Source of the DNA: [Clostridium] scindens
Lineage (GTDB): Bacteria > Bacillota > Clostridia > Lachnospirales > Lachnospiraceae
Assembly (NCBI RefSeq): GCF_019597925.1
Contig: NZ_CP080442.1
Span: 1,530,001-1,594,000, forward strand
Length of the DNA: 64,000 nt
Direction of reading: 5' to 3'
Shown here: positions 39,570 to 47,724 of the stretch, piece after piece
How positions within the stretch are numbered: the stretch's first letter is position 1
How the letters are laid out: each line of letters begins with the position of its first letter
Notes under the pieces: model-generated
The model's input: the letters and a program-made list of their open reading frames with translations, nothing else
Told to the model about the DNA's origin: nothing
The model's database searches: none
Made by a program: the position numbers and the translations under genes

Positions 39570-39797
39570 ATGCTTATCAATTATAATGAGATGACGGAAA
39601 GAACAGTACCAGGAATGAACGGTGGAACAGGAGAAATGTCAGCCAAGATGTTTATGGATGAACAAGGGAAAATCATCCCTTGCCGCATTCATGTTGGAGG
39701 TTCCATAGGCTTACATAGGCATGAAACAAGTGATGACATCAACTATACTTACAGTTGTCGTAGAGCGATAATCCCAGGTTATTGGAATAAAAATTGA
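39570..39797 (+). pseudogene. Truncated cupin-domain gene
   Basis: ATG 39570 is preceded by GGGGAGGTAGTT. MLINYNEMTERTVPGMNGGT, then IIPCRIHVGGSIGLHRHETS and DDINY match the first half of a small cupin with the metal-site histidines (HRHETSDDINY). After about 65 residues the sequence diverges and stops, losing the second cupin motif. Probably non-functional. Confidence 0.65.
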
Positions 39798-39909
39798 GAT
39801 TGTAAAGGGGACGAATTTATGTTTTACCGAAATGATGAACGGGATGATTATTGGCATATGGGTGCAGGGACATTAATTAAAAGTGGCCAGCCGGATGACG
39901 GTGTGATTT

Positions 39910-39957
39910 CCGGGAGTAAGGAACTGTTTAGACAGCGGTTCCTGCTCCCGGATTTTT
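39910..39957 (+). terminator. Strong hairpin terminator
   Basis: CCGGGAGTAAGGAAC pairs with GTTCCTGCTCCCGG with one mismatch, followed by ATTTTTG. Confidence 0.75.
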
Positions 39958-40125
39958 GCAATTCAGAGGATTGTTAAAAGGATTGTCTTGATTGGTAGAT
40001 AGAATATAAACCGAAAGGGCATTGAAGATGTGTGCCACAAGGATGGTAATACTGAATAATGAATGTGAGGGGAACCTCGTGTAAAGTTTATTCCTTATTT
40101 TGTTTGAAGGCAAATTCCTTTTAAA

Positions 40126-40161
40126 ATTGTGTTGATGGTAAATACTATCTTTAAACACAAT
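40126..40161. repeat. Palindrome upstream of the resolvase (possible recombination site or operator)
   Basis: ATTGTGTT (40126-40133) pairs with AACACAAT (40154-40161), and inside it GATGGTA (40134-40140) pairs with TACTATC (40143-40149). It ends 16 bases before the recombinase ATG. Confidence 0.5.
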
Positions 40162-40177
40162 AAGGAGGCTTTTCATT

Positions 40178-40774
40178 ATGGAAAACAAGACTTATGGATA
40201 TGTTCGCGTATCCACCAAAGAGCAAAACGAGGATCGCCAGTTGATTGCCCTTCAAGAATTTCCTGTTTTAGAGAAATGCATTTATATGGATAAACTCAGC
40301 GGGAAAGATTTTAACAGACCACAATATCAGAAACTTCTGAAAAAAATGAGGCCCGGCGATCTATTGGTAGTAAAATCCATTGATCGGCTGGGCCGTAATT
40401 ATGAGGAAATTCTACTGCAATGGAGGATGATTACCAAGGAGAAGCAGGTGGATGTTGTGGTGTTGGATATGCCGCTTTTGGATACTAGAAAATCTGGCAA
40501 TGATTTGACCGGCACTTTTGTGGCTGATCTGGTACTGCAAATTCTGTCCTACGTGGCGCAGACAGAACGCGAAAACATTCATCAAAGGCAGATGGAAGGG
40601 ATCGCGGCAGCTAGATTACGGGGTGTACAGTTTGGGAGACCAAGAAAGCCGGTTCCAGAATTGTTCTGGCAGTTAAAAGAGGAGTGGAAAGATAAAAAAA
40701 TCACATCGCGGGAGGCTGCCAGACAGTTATCTATCTCGCAGGATACCTTTCTAAGATGGGCGCACGGAAAATAA
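40178..40774 (+). CDS. Small serine recombinase (resolvase/invertase family)
   Basis: A 198-residue recombinase of normal resolvase length. KTYGYVRVSTKEQNEDRQLI contains the nucleophile Ser, LLVVKSIDRLGRNYEEILLQ and the conserved ERENIHQRQMEGIAAARLRG form the catalytic core and E-helix. A C-terminal HTH (TSREAARQLSISQDTFLRWA) binds the site. AATAAGGAGGCTTTTCATT precedes the ATG. It may act on the palindrome just upstream, resolving or inverting local DNA. No transposase lies beside it. Confidence 0.9.
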   Translation: MENKTYGYVRVSTKEQNEDRQLIALQEFPVLEKCIYMDKLSGKDFNRPQYQKLLKKMRPGDLLVVKSIDRLGRNYEEILLQWRMITKEKQVDVVVLDMPLLDTRKSGNDLTGTFVADLVLQILSYVAQTERENIHQRQMEGIAAARLRGVQFGRPRKPVPELFWQLKEEWKDKKITSREAARQLSISQDTFLRWAHGK

Positions 40775-41147
40775 AATGGTAATTTAGCCATGGAAATGTA
40801 GGAAATATCGGTCGTTCCTTTTACATAGAATTTGGATGTTTTTCACGCCTTTTTAGGCCAATAGGCGCAAATTTATACCCAGAATTATTATAACATACCG
40901 GAACGATAAAGTCTGATTTATCGTTCTTCGTAAAGCCTGTGAAATGTGAAGTTAATTTAGTACAGCAGGTGCAGAATTTTCGGTTGTCTGGGGGACATTC
41001 GGTTAATCTTGGTGAAAACTTTGGCATATTCAGTGCCGAACTAAGAATCATCACTTATTCTCAAATATCACTGTACCCAAAAACCAGATTTGGGGGGAAA
41101 ACAGTGAAATGAGTTAGCGACGAAAGGTAAAGGAAGAGAGGTAGGAC
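40775..41147. other. 373-base gap without a convincing gene
   Basis: Frames on both strands lack ribosome sites and recognisable domains. The stretch CGATAAA-gtctga-TTTATCG at about 40903 is an inverted repeat. I see nothing more here. Confidence 0.35.
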
Positions 41148-41390
41148 ATGGAACTGTTAGAATATCTGCGCATTCAAACAGACTGCATATATATCTCTGA
41201 TCTGAGAGGGAGCAAACGATACCATTCAATCTGCAACGCACTCTATAGGATTGATGCTCAGCAGTATAGTTTACAAGAATGGAATGATGCTTTAAGTTAT
41301 ATCACAAGCAAATCTGTTTCTTTCTCAAATCAAGATGAGGTCATAGAATATTTATCAAGAAAAACTAGTAATGAGTTATTTCAAAAATGA
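41148..41390 (+). CDS. Small hypothetical protein
   Basis: Eighty residues, MELLEYLRIQTDCIYISDLR onward, soluble and mixed alpha/beta in character, ending TSNELFQK. GAGAGGTAGGAC precedes the ATG. A sporulation- or phage-type small protein is possible, but no family is recognised. It stands alone between the resolvase and the alcohol dehydrogenase. Confidence 0.55.
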   Translation: MELLEYLRIQTDCIYISDLRGSKRYHSICNALYRIDAQQYSLQEWNDALSYITSKSVSFSNQDEVIEYLSRKTSNELFQK

Positions 41391-41625
41391 ATATTGAAAT
41401 GAGTAAAAAGTAGATAATAAATTATAATGCAGAGGGCAAGAGTGTCTGAAAATAGAGCGTTTTGCAAAGCGAGATGGGGCGAAAGATCAGTGGAATATCA
41501 GTGGAATAAGGGGAGTTATGTCTGATTTTCCCTATTTTTTAAACCACGGGTAGGAAATAAAATCTTTGGCATAGATCTGCTTCATCTACAAATAATACCT
41601 CTAAACAAGATCAGGAGGTATTACA

Positions 41626-42753
41626 ATGAAAGCTATCGTATTTGACGGATTGCAGAAAGTTGAATGCAGGAAAGTGGAAGATCCAAGGATAGAAAAAGAG
41701 GATGATATTATCGTGAAGGTTACTTCCACGGCTATTTGCGGATCGGATTTACATTTAGTGCATGGCCTCGTAAAGGGGATGTATGACGGATACGTTTTAG
41801 GCCACGAGACAATGGGAATAGTCGTAGATGCCGGAAAGGAAGTTCGGAATCTAAAGAAAGGCGACCGGGTTGTTATTCCGTTTCCCGTCGCATGCGGACA
41901 TTGCGAATTCTGCGACAGAGGCGAATACAGTCAGTGCGACAATTCCAATGATTATGCGGAATCGGGCGGATTATTGGGCTATAGTAAATATCACGGCAAT
42001 TACGCGGGAGGACAGGCCGAATATATCAGGGTGCCATATGCGAATATCGGACCGAAGAAGGTGCCGGAGGGACTGACAGATGAGCAGGTTCTATTTGTTA
42101 CAGACGTCCTGCCCACATCCTATTGGGGTACGGAGATTGCAAACGTAAAAGCAGGAGACACCGTTGTTGTATTAGGCTGCGGGCCGGTGGGATTGATGAC
42201 GATCAAGTGGTGTATCCAAAAAGGCGCAGGCCGCATTATCGCCGTTGATAGGGTTGGGTATCGTCTGAGGCATGCAAGAGGCTATGGCGTGGAAGTCTTG
42301 AATTTTGAAGAGTATGAACAGGTAGGGGAACACATCAAGGAAATTACGCATGGAGGAGCCCACTGCGTAATTGACTGCGTAGGGCTGGATGGGAAAACCT
42401 CGGTTATGGAAAAGATTGAAACTGCGCTCAAATTACAGGGAGGGTCAAAATCAGCGATAGAGACAGCGTCCCAATGTATCAGAAAAACCGGTACAGTGGC
42501 GTTGGTCGGAGTATATGGCAATAAATATAATAATTTCCCTCTTGGAAACTTCTTTTCCAAGAATATCTCTTTAAAAATGGGACAGTGTCCGGCAACCAGA
42601 TACGTTGATTTGATGTTACAGAAGATTCAAAAAGGTGAATTTGACGCGACAGATATCATAACCCATACGCTTTCATTAGAAGAAGGAAGTCACGCTTACA
42701 GTATTTTTGATAAAAAAGAGGATAACTGTATTAAAGTGATTTTAAAGCCATAA
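41626..42753 (+). CDS. Zinc-dependent alcohol dehydrogenase (MDR family)
   Basis: A 375-residue medium-chain dehydrogenase. Catalytic zinc ligands are Cys in TAICGSDLH and His-Glu in LGHETMG. The structural zinc lobe has four cysteines in CGHCEFCDRGEYSQC. The NAD-binding motif is VVLGCGPVGLMTI and the coenzyme Asp is in IIAVDRVGYR. It resembles glutathione-independent formaldehyde or threonine dehydrogenase-type enzymes; the substrate is not determined. ATCAGGAGGTATTACA precedes the ATG. Single-gene unit with its own terminator. Confidence 0.93.
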   Translation: MKAIVFDGLQKVECRKVEDPRIEKEDDIIVKVTSTAICGSDLHLVHGLVKGMYDGYVLGHETMGIVVDAGKEVRNLKKGDRVVIPFPVACGHCEFCDRGEYSQCDNSNDYAESGGLLGYSKYHGNYAGGQAEYIRVPYANIGPKKVPEGLTDEQVLFVTDVLPTSYWGTEIANVKAGDTVVVLGCGPVGLMTIKWCIQKGAGRIIAVDRVGYRLRHARGYGVEVLNFEEYEQVGEHIKEITHGGAHCVIDCVGLDGKTSVMEKIETALKLQGGSKSAIETASQCIRKTGTVALVGVYGNKYNNFPLGNFFSKNISLKMGQCPATRYVDLMLQKIQKGEFDATDIITHTLSLEEGSHAYSIFDKKEDNCIKVILKP

Positions 42754-42774
42754 TAAAAGACGCTTAATCTAGCT

Positions 42775-42808
42775 GGGCTGAAAGTTTTTTGTAAACTTTC
42801 AGCCCTTT
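42775..42808 (+). terminator. Terminator after alcohol dehydrogenase
   Basis: GGGCTGAAAGTTT pairs perfectly with AAACTTTCAGCCC around TTTGT, followed by TTT. Confidence 0.85.
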
Positions 42809-42861
42809 GGCAATCGATGTGGTATGATATAGTAAAAAGCGAGCGTAAAGGAGTGAGCAGC

Positions 42862-43407
42862 ATGAATTTTGAAAATTTGCAGGCGGCAAGAGAGAGTTGC
42901 AGGATTTATAGTGATAAAAAGGTTTCGCGGGAGACACTGACCCATTTGGTTGATGTGGCGCGTATGGCTCCAAGCGGCTGTAATTCGCAGCCATGGCATT
43001 TTATTATCGTGGATGAGCCAAAGGCACATGCCAAGGTGGTGGAGGCGCTGGATGACCATGGCCTGACTGGCTGTCCGTGGGGAGCAAAGGTGCCGGCCTT
43101 TATCTTGATCTGCGAGGAAGAGGCACATCTAAAGCCTGGGGTTGCGGAGCATTACGGCTCCCAGCATTTTGCGCAGATGGATATTGGCATGGCAGCGATG
43201 GGGCTGTGCTATGAAGCCACAGCGTTAGGATTAGGAACCTGTATGATTGGTACGATGAATCAGGAAAAACTGCACCAGGCATTTGAGATTCCAGAAGAGA
43301 GAATCGTACGATTAATCATTACGGTAGGGTATCCGGCTAAGAAAAGCGAGCCACGCAAAAAAGCAAGGAAGGATCTGGAGGAGATCGTAAGCTATAATCA
43401 TTGGTAA
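42862..43407 (+). CDS. Nitroreductase family protein
   Basis: A 181-residue FMN oxidoreductase; the ATG at 42862 follows AAAGGAGTGAGCAGC. MNFENLQAARESCRIYSDKK, ARMAPSGCNSQPWHFIIVDE and the GLGTCMIGTMNQEKLHQAFE segment are standard. The C-terminus PAKKSEPRKKARKDLEEIVS is the usual family end. It acts on nitro, quinone or enone compounds with NAD(P)H; the actual substrate is unknown. Single-gene unit followed by a terminator. Confidence 0.92.
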   Translation: MNFENLQAARESCRIYSDKKVSRETLTHLVDVARMAPSGCNSQPWHFIIVDEPKAHAKVVEALDDHGLTGCPWGAKVPAFILICEEEAHLKPGVAEHYGSQHFAQMDIGMAAMGLCYEATALGLGTCMIGTMNQEKLHQAFEIPEERIVRLIITVGYPAKKSEPRKKARKDLEEIVSYNHW

Positions 43408-43435
43408 AGAGGAATCTTTTTAGTTTCCTGAAATA

Positions 43436-43469
43436 AAAGGCCTTGGCGATTTTAACTGCCAGGGCCTTT
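43436..43469 (+). terminator. Terminator after the nitroreductase
   Basis: AAAGGCCTTGGC pairs with GCCAGGGCCTTT around a 10-base loop, with T-rich ends. Confidence 0.8.
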
Positions 43470-43635
43470 CCCATCCGATCGCCGCATCAGACGGGCCTAA
43501 TCGATTAAATGCTGCAACAATATAGGTGATGAAAACTGAGACGAAATCGTGTGTATTGTGTTATAATCAGATAAGCATCTAATGGCGCGGACGAAAAATC
43601 GAAAGTCTATCGAATGAAGCAGGAGGAATAGAACT

Positions 43636-44027
43636 ATGAGAGAAATATTAGTAGCATATTTGATCTTGACTGGATGAATAAAAAAAGCCGGAGCAGTGTG
43701 GAGATGAATGATAAGTCATTCAGACCGGCGGTTGCTAATAAACTGGAAGATACAGAAAATATCAAAATTCTGATTCTTGCTTTTCCCATCTGGTGGTACG
43801 TTGCTCCGACAATTATTAATACGTTTTTGGAACAGTATGATTGGAATGATAAGATTATTATTCCAGTGGCAACGTCTGGAAGCAGCGGAATGGGTAATAC
43901 CAACGCTGAATTGGAGTCCTCCTGTCCAGGAGCAATATTAAAGGATGGCAAGAGATTTGATGTCAACGTGAGTGAGAAAGAAATTAAAGCATGGTTTACG
44001 AAGGAGAAGCAACTCTACCGCTGGTAG
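43636..44027 (+). pseudogene. Flavodoxin with an internal deletion
   Basis: GCAGGAGGAATAGAACT precedes ATG 43636. MREILVAY is followed at once by the frame-shifted region that normally lies about 30 residues later (DLDWMNKKSRSSVEMNDKSF), and the rest reads through to 44027 (FPIWWYVAPTIINTFLEQYD, VATSGSSGMGNT). A deletion removed the FMN phosphate loop. It is closely related to the pseudogene at 29518-29994. Confidence 0.8.
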
Positions 44028-44082
44028 GTGTTCCTTTTATATGGCCAATCTATAATAAAACAAAAAGGGAGTCGATAGACGA

Positions 44083-45159
44083 ATGGATCAGATTAAAATC
44101 GGAAGGTTCATAGCTTCCCGGAGAAAAGGCCATGGATGGACACAGAGTCAGTTGGCAGAAAAATTAGGCATTACGGATAAGGCGGTGTCAAAATGGGAGA
44201 CCGGAAGGTCGCTTCCGGACTTATCTTTGTTCACCCCTCTATGTGAGTTGTTTGAAATCACTTTGAATGAGTTGCTCCTGGGAGAATTGATACCGGACGA
44301 CTGCATAAAAGAAAAATCAGAACAGGTATTGTTTGAGGTTATTTCCAGTTTATTAGGAAATGAAAAGGGGCATGTTCCTGAACTGGAGGGCCAGGACACG
44401 GTTCTGCTGCTGGAAAATGTGACAAAAGTATATGATTCCGGCGGCATATCCACAGTTGCAGTAAATAACATAAGCCTGGAAGTGGCAAAAGGAAGTTTTA
44501 TCGGGATCATGGGGGCATCTGGTTCCGGAAAGTCAACTTTACTGAATATGATTGCTACGATTGACTGGCCAGATAGAGGAACGATTAAGATTGATGGGCA
44601 GGATATATCGGATTTAACGGAAAGTTCTCTGGCGGATTTTCGACGCCAGCATCTGGGCTTCATCTTTCAGGAGTATAATCTGTTAGATACACTGACCATT
44701 GAGGAAAATATCGCTTTGGCTTTGACGATAAAAGAAGAGGCAAAAGAGAAGATCAAGGATACGGTTCATTCACTGGCGGCGGATCTTGCTATAACAGAGG
44801 TACTCCATAAGTTCCCCTATGAAGTTTCCGGCGGACAGCGGCAGCGGTGTGCCTGTGCCAGGGCGTTTGTTACCAATCCCAGCCTGATTCTGGCGGATGA
44901 GCCTACCGGTGCTTTGGACAGTTATAGTGCCAGGCAGTTGTTGGAAACACTGGTGATGTTACGGCGGGACTATCATGCCACCATCTTAATGGTGACTCAT
45001 GATGCCTTTTCTGCCAGTTATTGCGACCGGATTTTCTTTTTGAAAGATGGTGAGCTTAAGGATTCTTTAGACAGAAGGGAAAAGGACAAACAGAATTTTT
45101 TTGCGGACATACTGGATGTCATGGCGAAACTCACGGAGGAGGCGGGTCATGTATCTTAA
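44083..45159 (+). CDS. Fusion of an XRE helix-turn-helix domain to a BceA-type ABC ATPase
   Basis: A 358-residue protein. Residues 1-62 are a Cro/C1-type HTH (RKGHGWTQSQLAEKLGITDK then AVSKWETGRSLPDLSLF). After a linker, residues about 105-330 form a complete ABC ATPase: Walker A GASGSGKST, Q-loop FIFQEYNLLD, signature VSGGQRQR, Walker B LILADEPTGALD, H-loop VTHD. It resembles the MacB/BceA branch that pairs with FtsX-type permeases in peptide-antibiotic sensing. The HTH-ATPase fusion suggests that the transporter ATPase also regulates transcription (inference). The stop overlaps the permease start. Confidence 0.9.
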   Translation: MDQIKIGRFIASRRKGHGWTQSQLAEKLGITDKAVSKWETGRSLPDLSLFTPLCELFEITLNELLLGELIPDDCIKEKSEQVLFEVISSLLGNEKGHVPELEGQDTVLLLENVTKVYDSGGISTVAVNNISLEVAKGSFIGIMGASGSGKSTLLNMIATIDWPDRGTIKIDGQDISDLTESSLADFRRQHLGFIFQEYNLLDTLTIEENIALALTIKEEAKEKIKDTVHSLAADLAITEVLHKFPYEVSGGQRQRCACARAFVTNPSLILADEPTGALDSYSARQLLETLVMLRRDYHATILMVTHDAFSASYCDRIFFLKDGELKDSLDRREKDKQNFFADILDVMAKLTEEAGHVS

Positions 45160-46492
45160 ATTAGCGGTTCGGAATGCCCGACGTTCCGTGATGGATTATC
45201 TCCTGTACATGGTGACTATGATTGTGCTGCTTTCCATTATCTATATCAGCAATTGTATTGCCCTGTGGGGCAATATACAGGCAAAATTCCAGACAGCCTC
45301 TTTACCATTGCTGATTGTGCTGATTATGGTATTTTTGATGTCATACATTAACAATTTTATGATAAAGCAGCGTGCGAAAGAATTTGCGACTTATCTGCTG
45401 CTGGGAATGAAAAAAGAGAAGCTGGCTGCTATGTTTGCCTGTGAGATTGCAGTTATCGGACTGATCTGTTTTGCTGCAGGCATTCTGCTTGGGATTTTGT
45501 CTTATGATTTTTGTTTCTGCTATCTGGGAGGCCTTGGAGATGAGGGTTTTTCTGCAGAAATTATAGGAAAAAGCATCTTATACTCTTTTGGATATTTTTG
45601 TATCATCGAACTGCTCTCCATGTTCCGTATGAGGCAGACGGTCTACAAGTTACAAATCTCCCAACTGATGAAGGAGCAACGCCGCAACCAGCCTTTAAAT
45701 ATAAGAAGAAAGACATTCTGGCTGTGCCTGTTTGCGGTAAGCATCAGCGCCTCGTGGATCATGGTTTGTGGAATTGTATTCCTGCCGGATGATATTGGTT
45801 ACCCATTCATTTCTATTATCAGTATACCAATCATAGGTTGTGTCCTTGCATTTTATAAATGGCTGTATGCGGTATTATCTTCCATAAGGATAAAATCGCC
45901 AGCCGGCCTGTATGAAGGGAATCGTCTATACTGGATCGCGGAAATGACTTCCGGGGCAAAAACCAGCGCAGCCCTGAACTCCATATTCAGCCTGTGCCTG
46001 TTGTCTGCCGCTTCATCTTTCCTGTTTGGAGCAATCTTATTGCGTGGGGATATCCGTGTGTTTTCAGAAACTGCACAGAAGTGGATGGCATTTTTGCAGG
46101 TGAGCATCTGTATTATTTTTATGGTGATATACTTTTCCATCTTGTCGCTGCTGCAGATTGTAGAGTGGAGGCGTCAGGGAAAGGATATCAAGGTGTTGCG
46201 CTATATGGGCAAAACCCAGAATGCATTAAAAAGACTGATGAGAGATCAGATCCTGGTAAAACTTTTCATTCCCACAATTATGTGTTTTGTTTTGATTTTT
46301 AGTATGGCGCCGGCTGTGAATCTTAGGGTGAATCGTTTATGTTCTGCGGCTATGCCAAATTTGTTGTTAAAATCTGTGGGGGCTTTCACTTTGTGCTTTA
46401 TCGTATTGTATCTTTGCTACTTCTATATAACGTATTTCATGAGCAGGCGTTATATAAAAGGGCTGGAATCCAACAAGAAACTGGAGCCCTGA
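45149..46492 (+). CDS. FtsX/BceB-like ABC transporter permease (short form)
   Basis: A 447-residue membrane protein; the ATG at 45149 follows GGAGGCGGGTC inside the end of the ATPase gene (11-base overlap). MYLKLAVRNARRSVMDYLLY is the usual FtsX-type opening. I count about eight to ten hydrophobic helices, with the FtsX-like domain KQRAKEFATYLLLGMKKEKL. BceB proteins are typically about 640 residues with a large extracellular loop, and that loop is mostly missing here. It is partner of the HTH-ATPase fusion, probably handling a lipid II-binding peptide or a lipid (inference). Confidence 0.85.
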   Translation: MYLKLAVRNARRSVMDYLLYMVTMIVLLSIIYISNCIALWGNIQAKFQTASLPLLIVLIMVFLMSYINNFMIKQRAKEFATYLLLGMKKEKLAAMFACEIAVIGLICFAAGILLGILSYDFCFCYLGGLGDEGFSAEIIGKSILYSFGYFCIIELLSMFRMRQTVYKLQISQLMKEQRRNQPLNIRRKTFWLCLFAVSISASWIMVCGIVFLPDDIGYPFISIISIPIIGCVLAFYKWLYAVLSSIRIKSPAGLYEGNRLYWIAEMTSGAKTSAALNSIFSLCLLSAASSFLFGAILLRGDIRVFSETAQKWMAFLQVSICIIFMVIYFSILSLLQIVEWRRQGKDIKVLRYMGKTQNALKRLMRDQILVKLFIPTIMCFVLIFSMAPAVNLRVNRLCSAAMPNLLLKSVGAFTLCFIVLYLCYFYITYFMSRRYIKGLESNKKLEP

Positions 46493-46518
46493 AGTTTCTA
46501 TATCATTTATGAAATCGT

Positions 46519-46560
46519 AAATCTAAGGTTGTAAGGCTGATAAATTAGAATTTATCGAGG
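46519..46560 (+). repeat. Gene-end hairpin module (permease copy)
   Basis: AAATCTAAGGTTGTAAGGCT and a tail AAATTAGAATTTATCGAGG. It shares GTAAGGCTGA(T/C)AAA with the copy at 50827. Confidence 0.45.
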
Positions 46561-46590
46561 TACATTTTTGATACAGAAAGAAAGGGTCAG

Positions 46591-47119
46591 ATGGAAACAA
46601 AATTTTTATTTACACAATTATTGGCAATTTTGGGGGGCAGTGCTATATTTTCTTTCATATCAGTGCAAAGATAATTGCAAACTTTACGCAATGCAGTTTC
46701 TTTCATATCTTTTTTATATTGCTCATTTTATTATTTTGGGAGCGCTGACAGGAGGCCTCAGTTACATATTAAATCTGGCAAGGTCACTATTCCTTGCAAG
46801 TAAATGGGAATTTGCCCGGAGCAATAAAATGTGTGTAATTTTATGTTCTATGCAAGGTATTGTTGCTATCACAACCTGGGCGGGATGGATATCACTTCTC
46901 CCAATATGTGCAAATATTGCATCGACAATTGGAGGGTATACGCACAACGCTCAAAAAATTCGAATTGCCGGCATGTTCTTTAATTCGCCACTGTGGATTA
47001 TATATGATTTGATTATTGGTTCCTGGGCAGGTGCTATAGATGAACTAGCGAGCATCATATCGGCAATGATTTCAATTCGCAGATATGGCTGGAAAAATTT
47101 AAATCAGATTGATGATTAA
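46591..47119 (+). pseudogene. YgjV-family inner membrane protein with a G6-tract frameshift
   Basis: AGAAAGGGTCAG precedes ATG 46591. METKFLFTQLLAILG leads into a run of six G (46632-46637). Removing one G joins it in frame to AVLYFLSYQCKDNCKLYAMQ and the rest (AHFIILGALTGGLSYILNLA), giving a 176-residue protein with about five or six membrane helices like YgjV (imp_YgjV). As written, the first frame stops after 27 codons. It is either a fixed frameshift, a sequencing slip in the homopolymer, or phase variation. Confidence 0.7.
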
Positions 47120-47130
47120 TATATAGCGAT

Positions 47131-47170
47131 AACTTCCAGTTTATCAAACTGGACAGATTATAATTGGAGG
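47131..47170 (+). repeat. Gene-end hairpin module (YgjV-GyrI junction)
   Basis: TTCCAGTTTATCAAACTGGA is a perfect CCAGTTT/AAACTGG hairpin 15 bases after the upstream stop and just before the ribosome site of the next gene. Confidence 0.65.
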
Positions 47171-47181
47171 AAGAAATAATA

Positions 47182-47655
47182 ATGTCGGGATTAGAAGTGA
47201 ACCTAGAATATATCGAGCAGCAAACCATATACGGATTGTGGCAAAAGTCAAATGATAAAACTATTTCCAGAGATATAAAGGCTCTGTCTAAACAGTATCA
47301 TGCCGTGGTTTCCATGCCAGAAGGTAAGGTGTTACCATATTTTGTCCTGTCCAGAAATTATAATGAGCAAAGCCACGATTTTGAATTGTTTATTGGCAGT
47401 ATGATTGACAAAAGCAGTTTAGAAAGTTATGTCCTCTCAGCTGGCGAGTACGCCAAAATCACAGTAAAGCCTAAATTGGGCTTTTTGTGGGGCGCTTCTA
47501 TTGGAGAGGCAAAACAATATTTCTATACAAAATGCTTACCCAAAAGTTCCTTTGAAGCATTGAATTTGGAATATGAGTATCACACAGAACGAAGCACGGA
47601 AAAGCAACCGACGATTGACATTATCTTTGCCATTCGACGCAAAGCGATCGATTAA
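47182..47655 (+). CDS. GyrI-like / AraC effector-binding domain protein
   Basis: A 157-residue stand-alone GyrI-like (SOUL/SHS2-type) domain; the ATG at 47182 follows TTGGAGGAAGAAATAAT. Recognisable pieces: LEYIEQQTIYGLWQKSNDKT, the middle SHDFELFIGSMIDKSSLESY and the closing KQPTIDIIFAIRRK. Such domains bind small hydrophobic or cationic ligands and may sequester toxins (as GyrI/SbmC) or act as drug-binding proteins. There is no DNA-binding domain. Single-gene unit between hairpin modules. Confidence 0.85.
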   Translation: MSGLEVNLEYIEQQTIYGLWQKSNDKTISRDIKALSKQYHAVVSMPEGKVLPYFVLSRNYNEQSHDFELFIGSMIDKSSLESYVLSAGEYAKITVKPKLGFLWGASIGEAKQYFYTKCLPKSSFEALNLEYEYHTERSTEKQPTIDIIFAIRRKAID

Positions 47656-47663
47656 AATCAGAC

Positions 47664-47718
47664 AAATTCCAGTTTAACGAACTGGACAAAAGTTAGAGTT
47701 TGAAAAGTTTGAAGGGGA
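47664..47718 (+). repeat. Gene-end hairpin module (GyrI-SAP junction)
   Basis: AAATTCCAGTTTAACGAACT then GGAC: a CCAGTT/AACTGG hairpin, followed by AAGTTTGAAGGGGA, which is identical to the tail at 32091-32128. Confidence 0.65.
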
Positions 47719-47724
47719 ATGCAG

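Larger units (their letters stand above)
39798..40177 (+). other. 380-base gap with remnant frame, terminator and palindrome
   Basis: A frame at about 39820 (MFYRNDERDDYWHMGAGTLI) has AAGGGGACGAATTT upstream but no known family. A terminator lies at 39910-39957 and a long palindrome at 40126-40161. Nothing else is seen. Confidence 0.35.

Noticed and set aside
40821..41054. Minus-strand 77-codon frame as a gene
   Set aside because: No ribosome site and no family; the composition looks like translated intergenic DNA.
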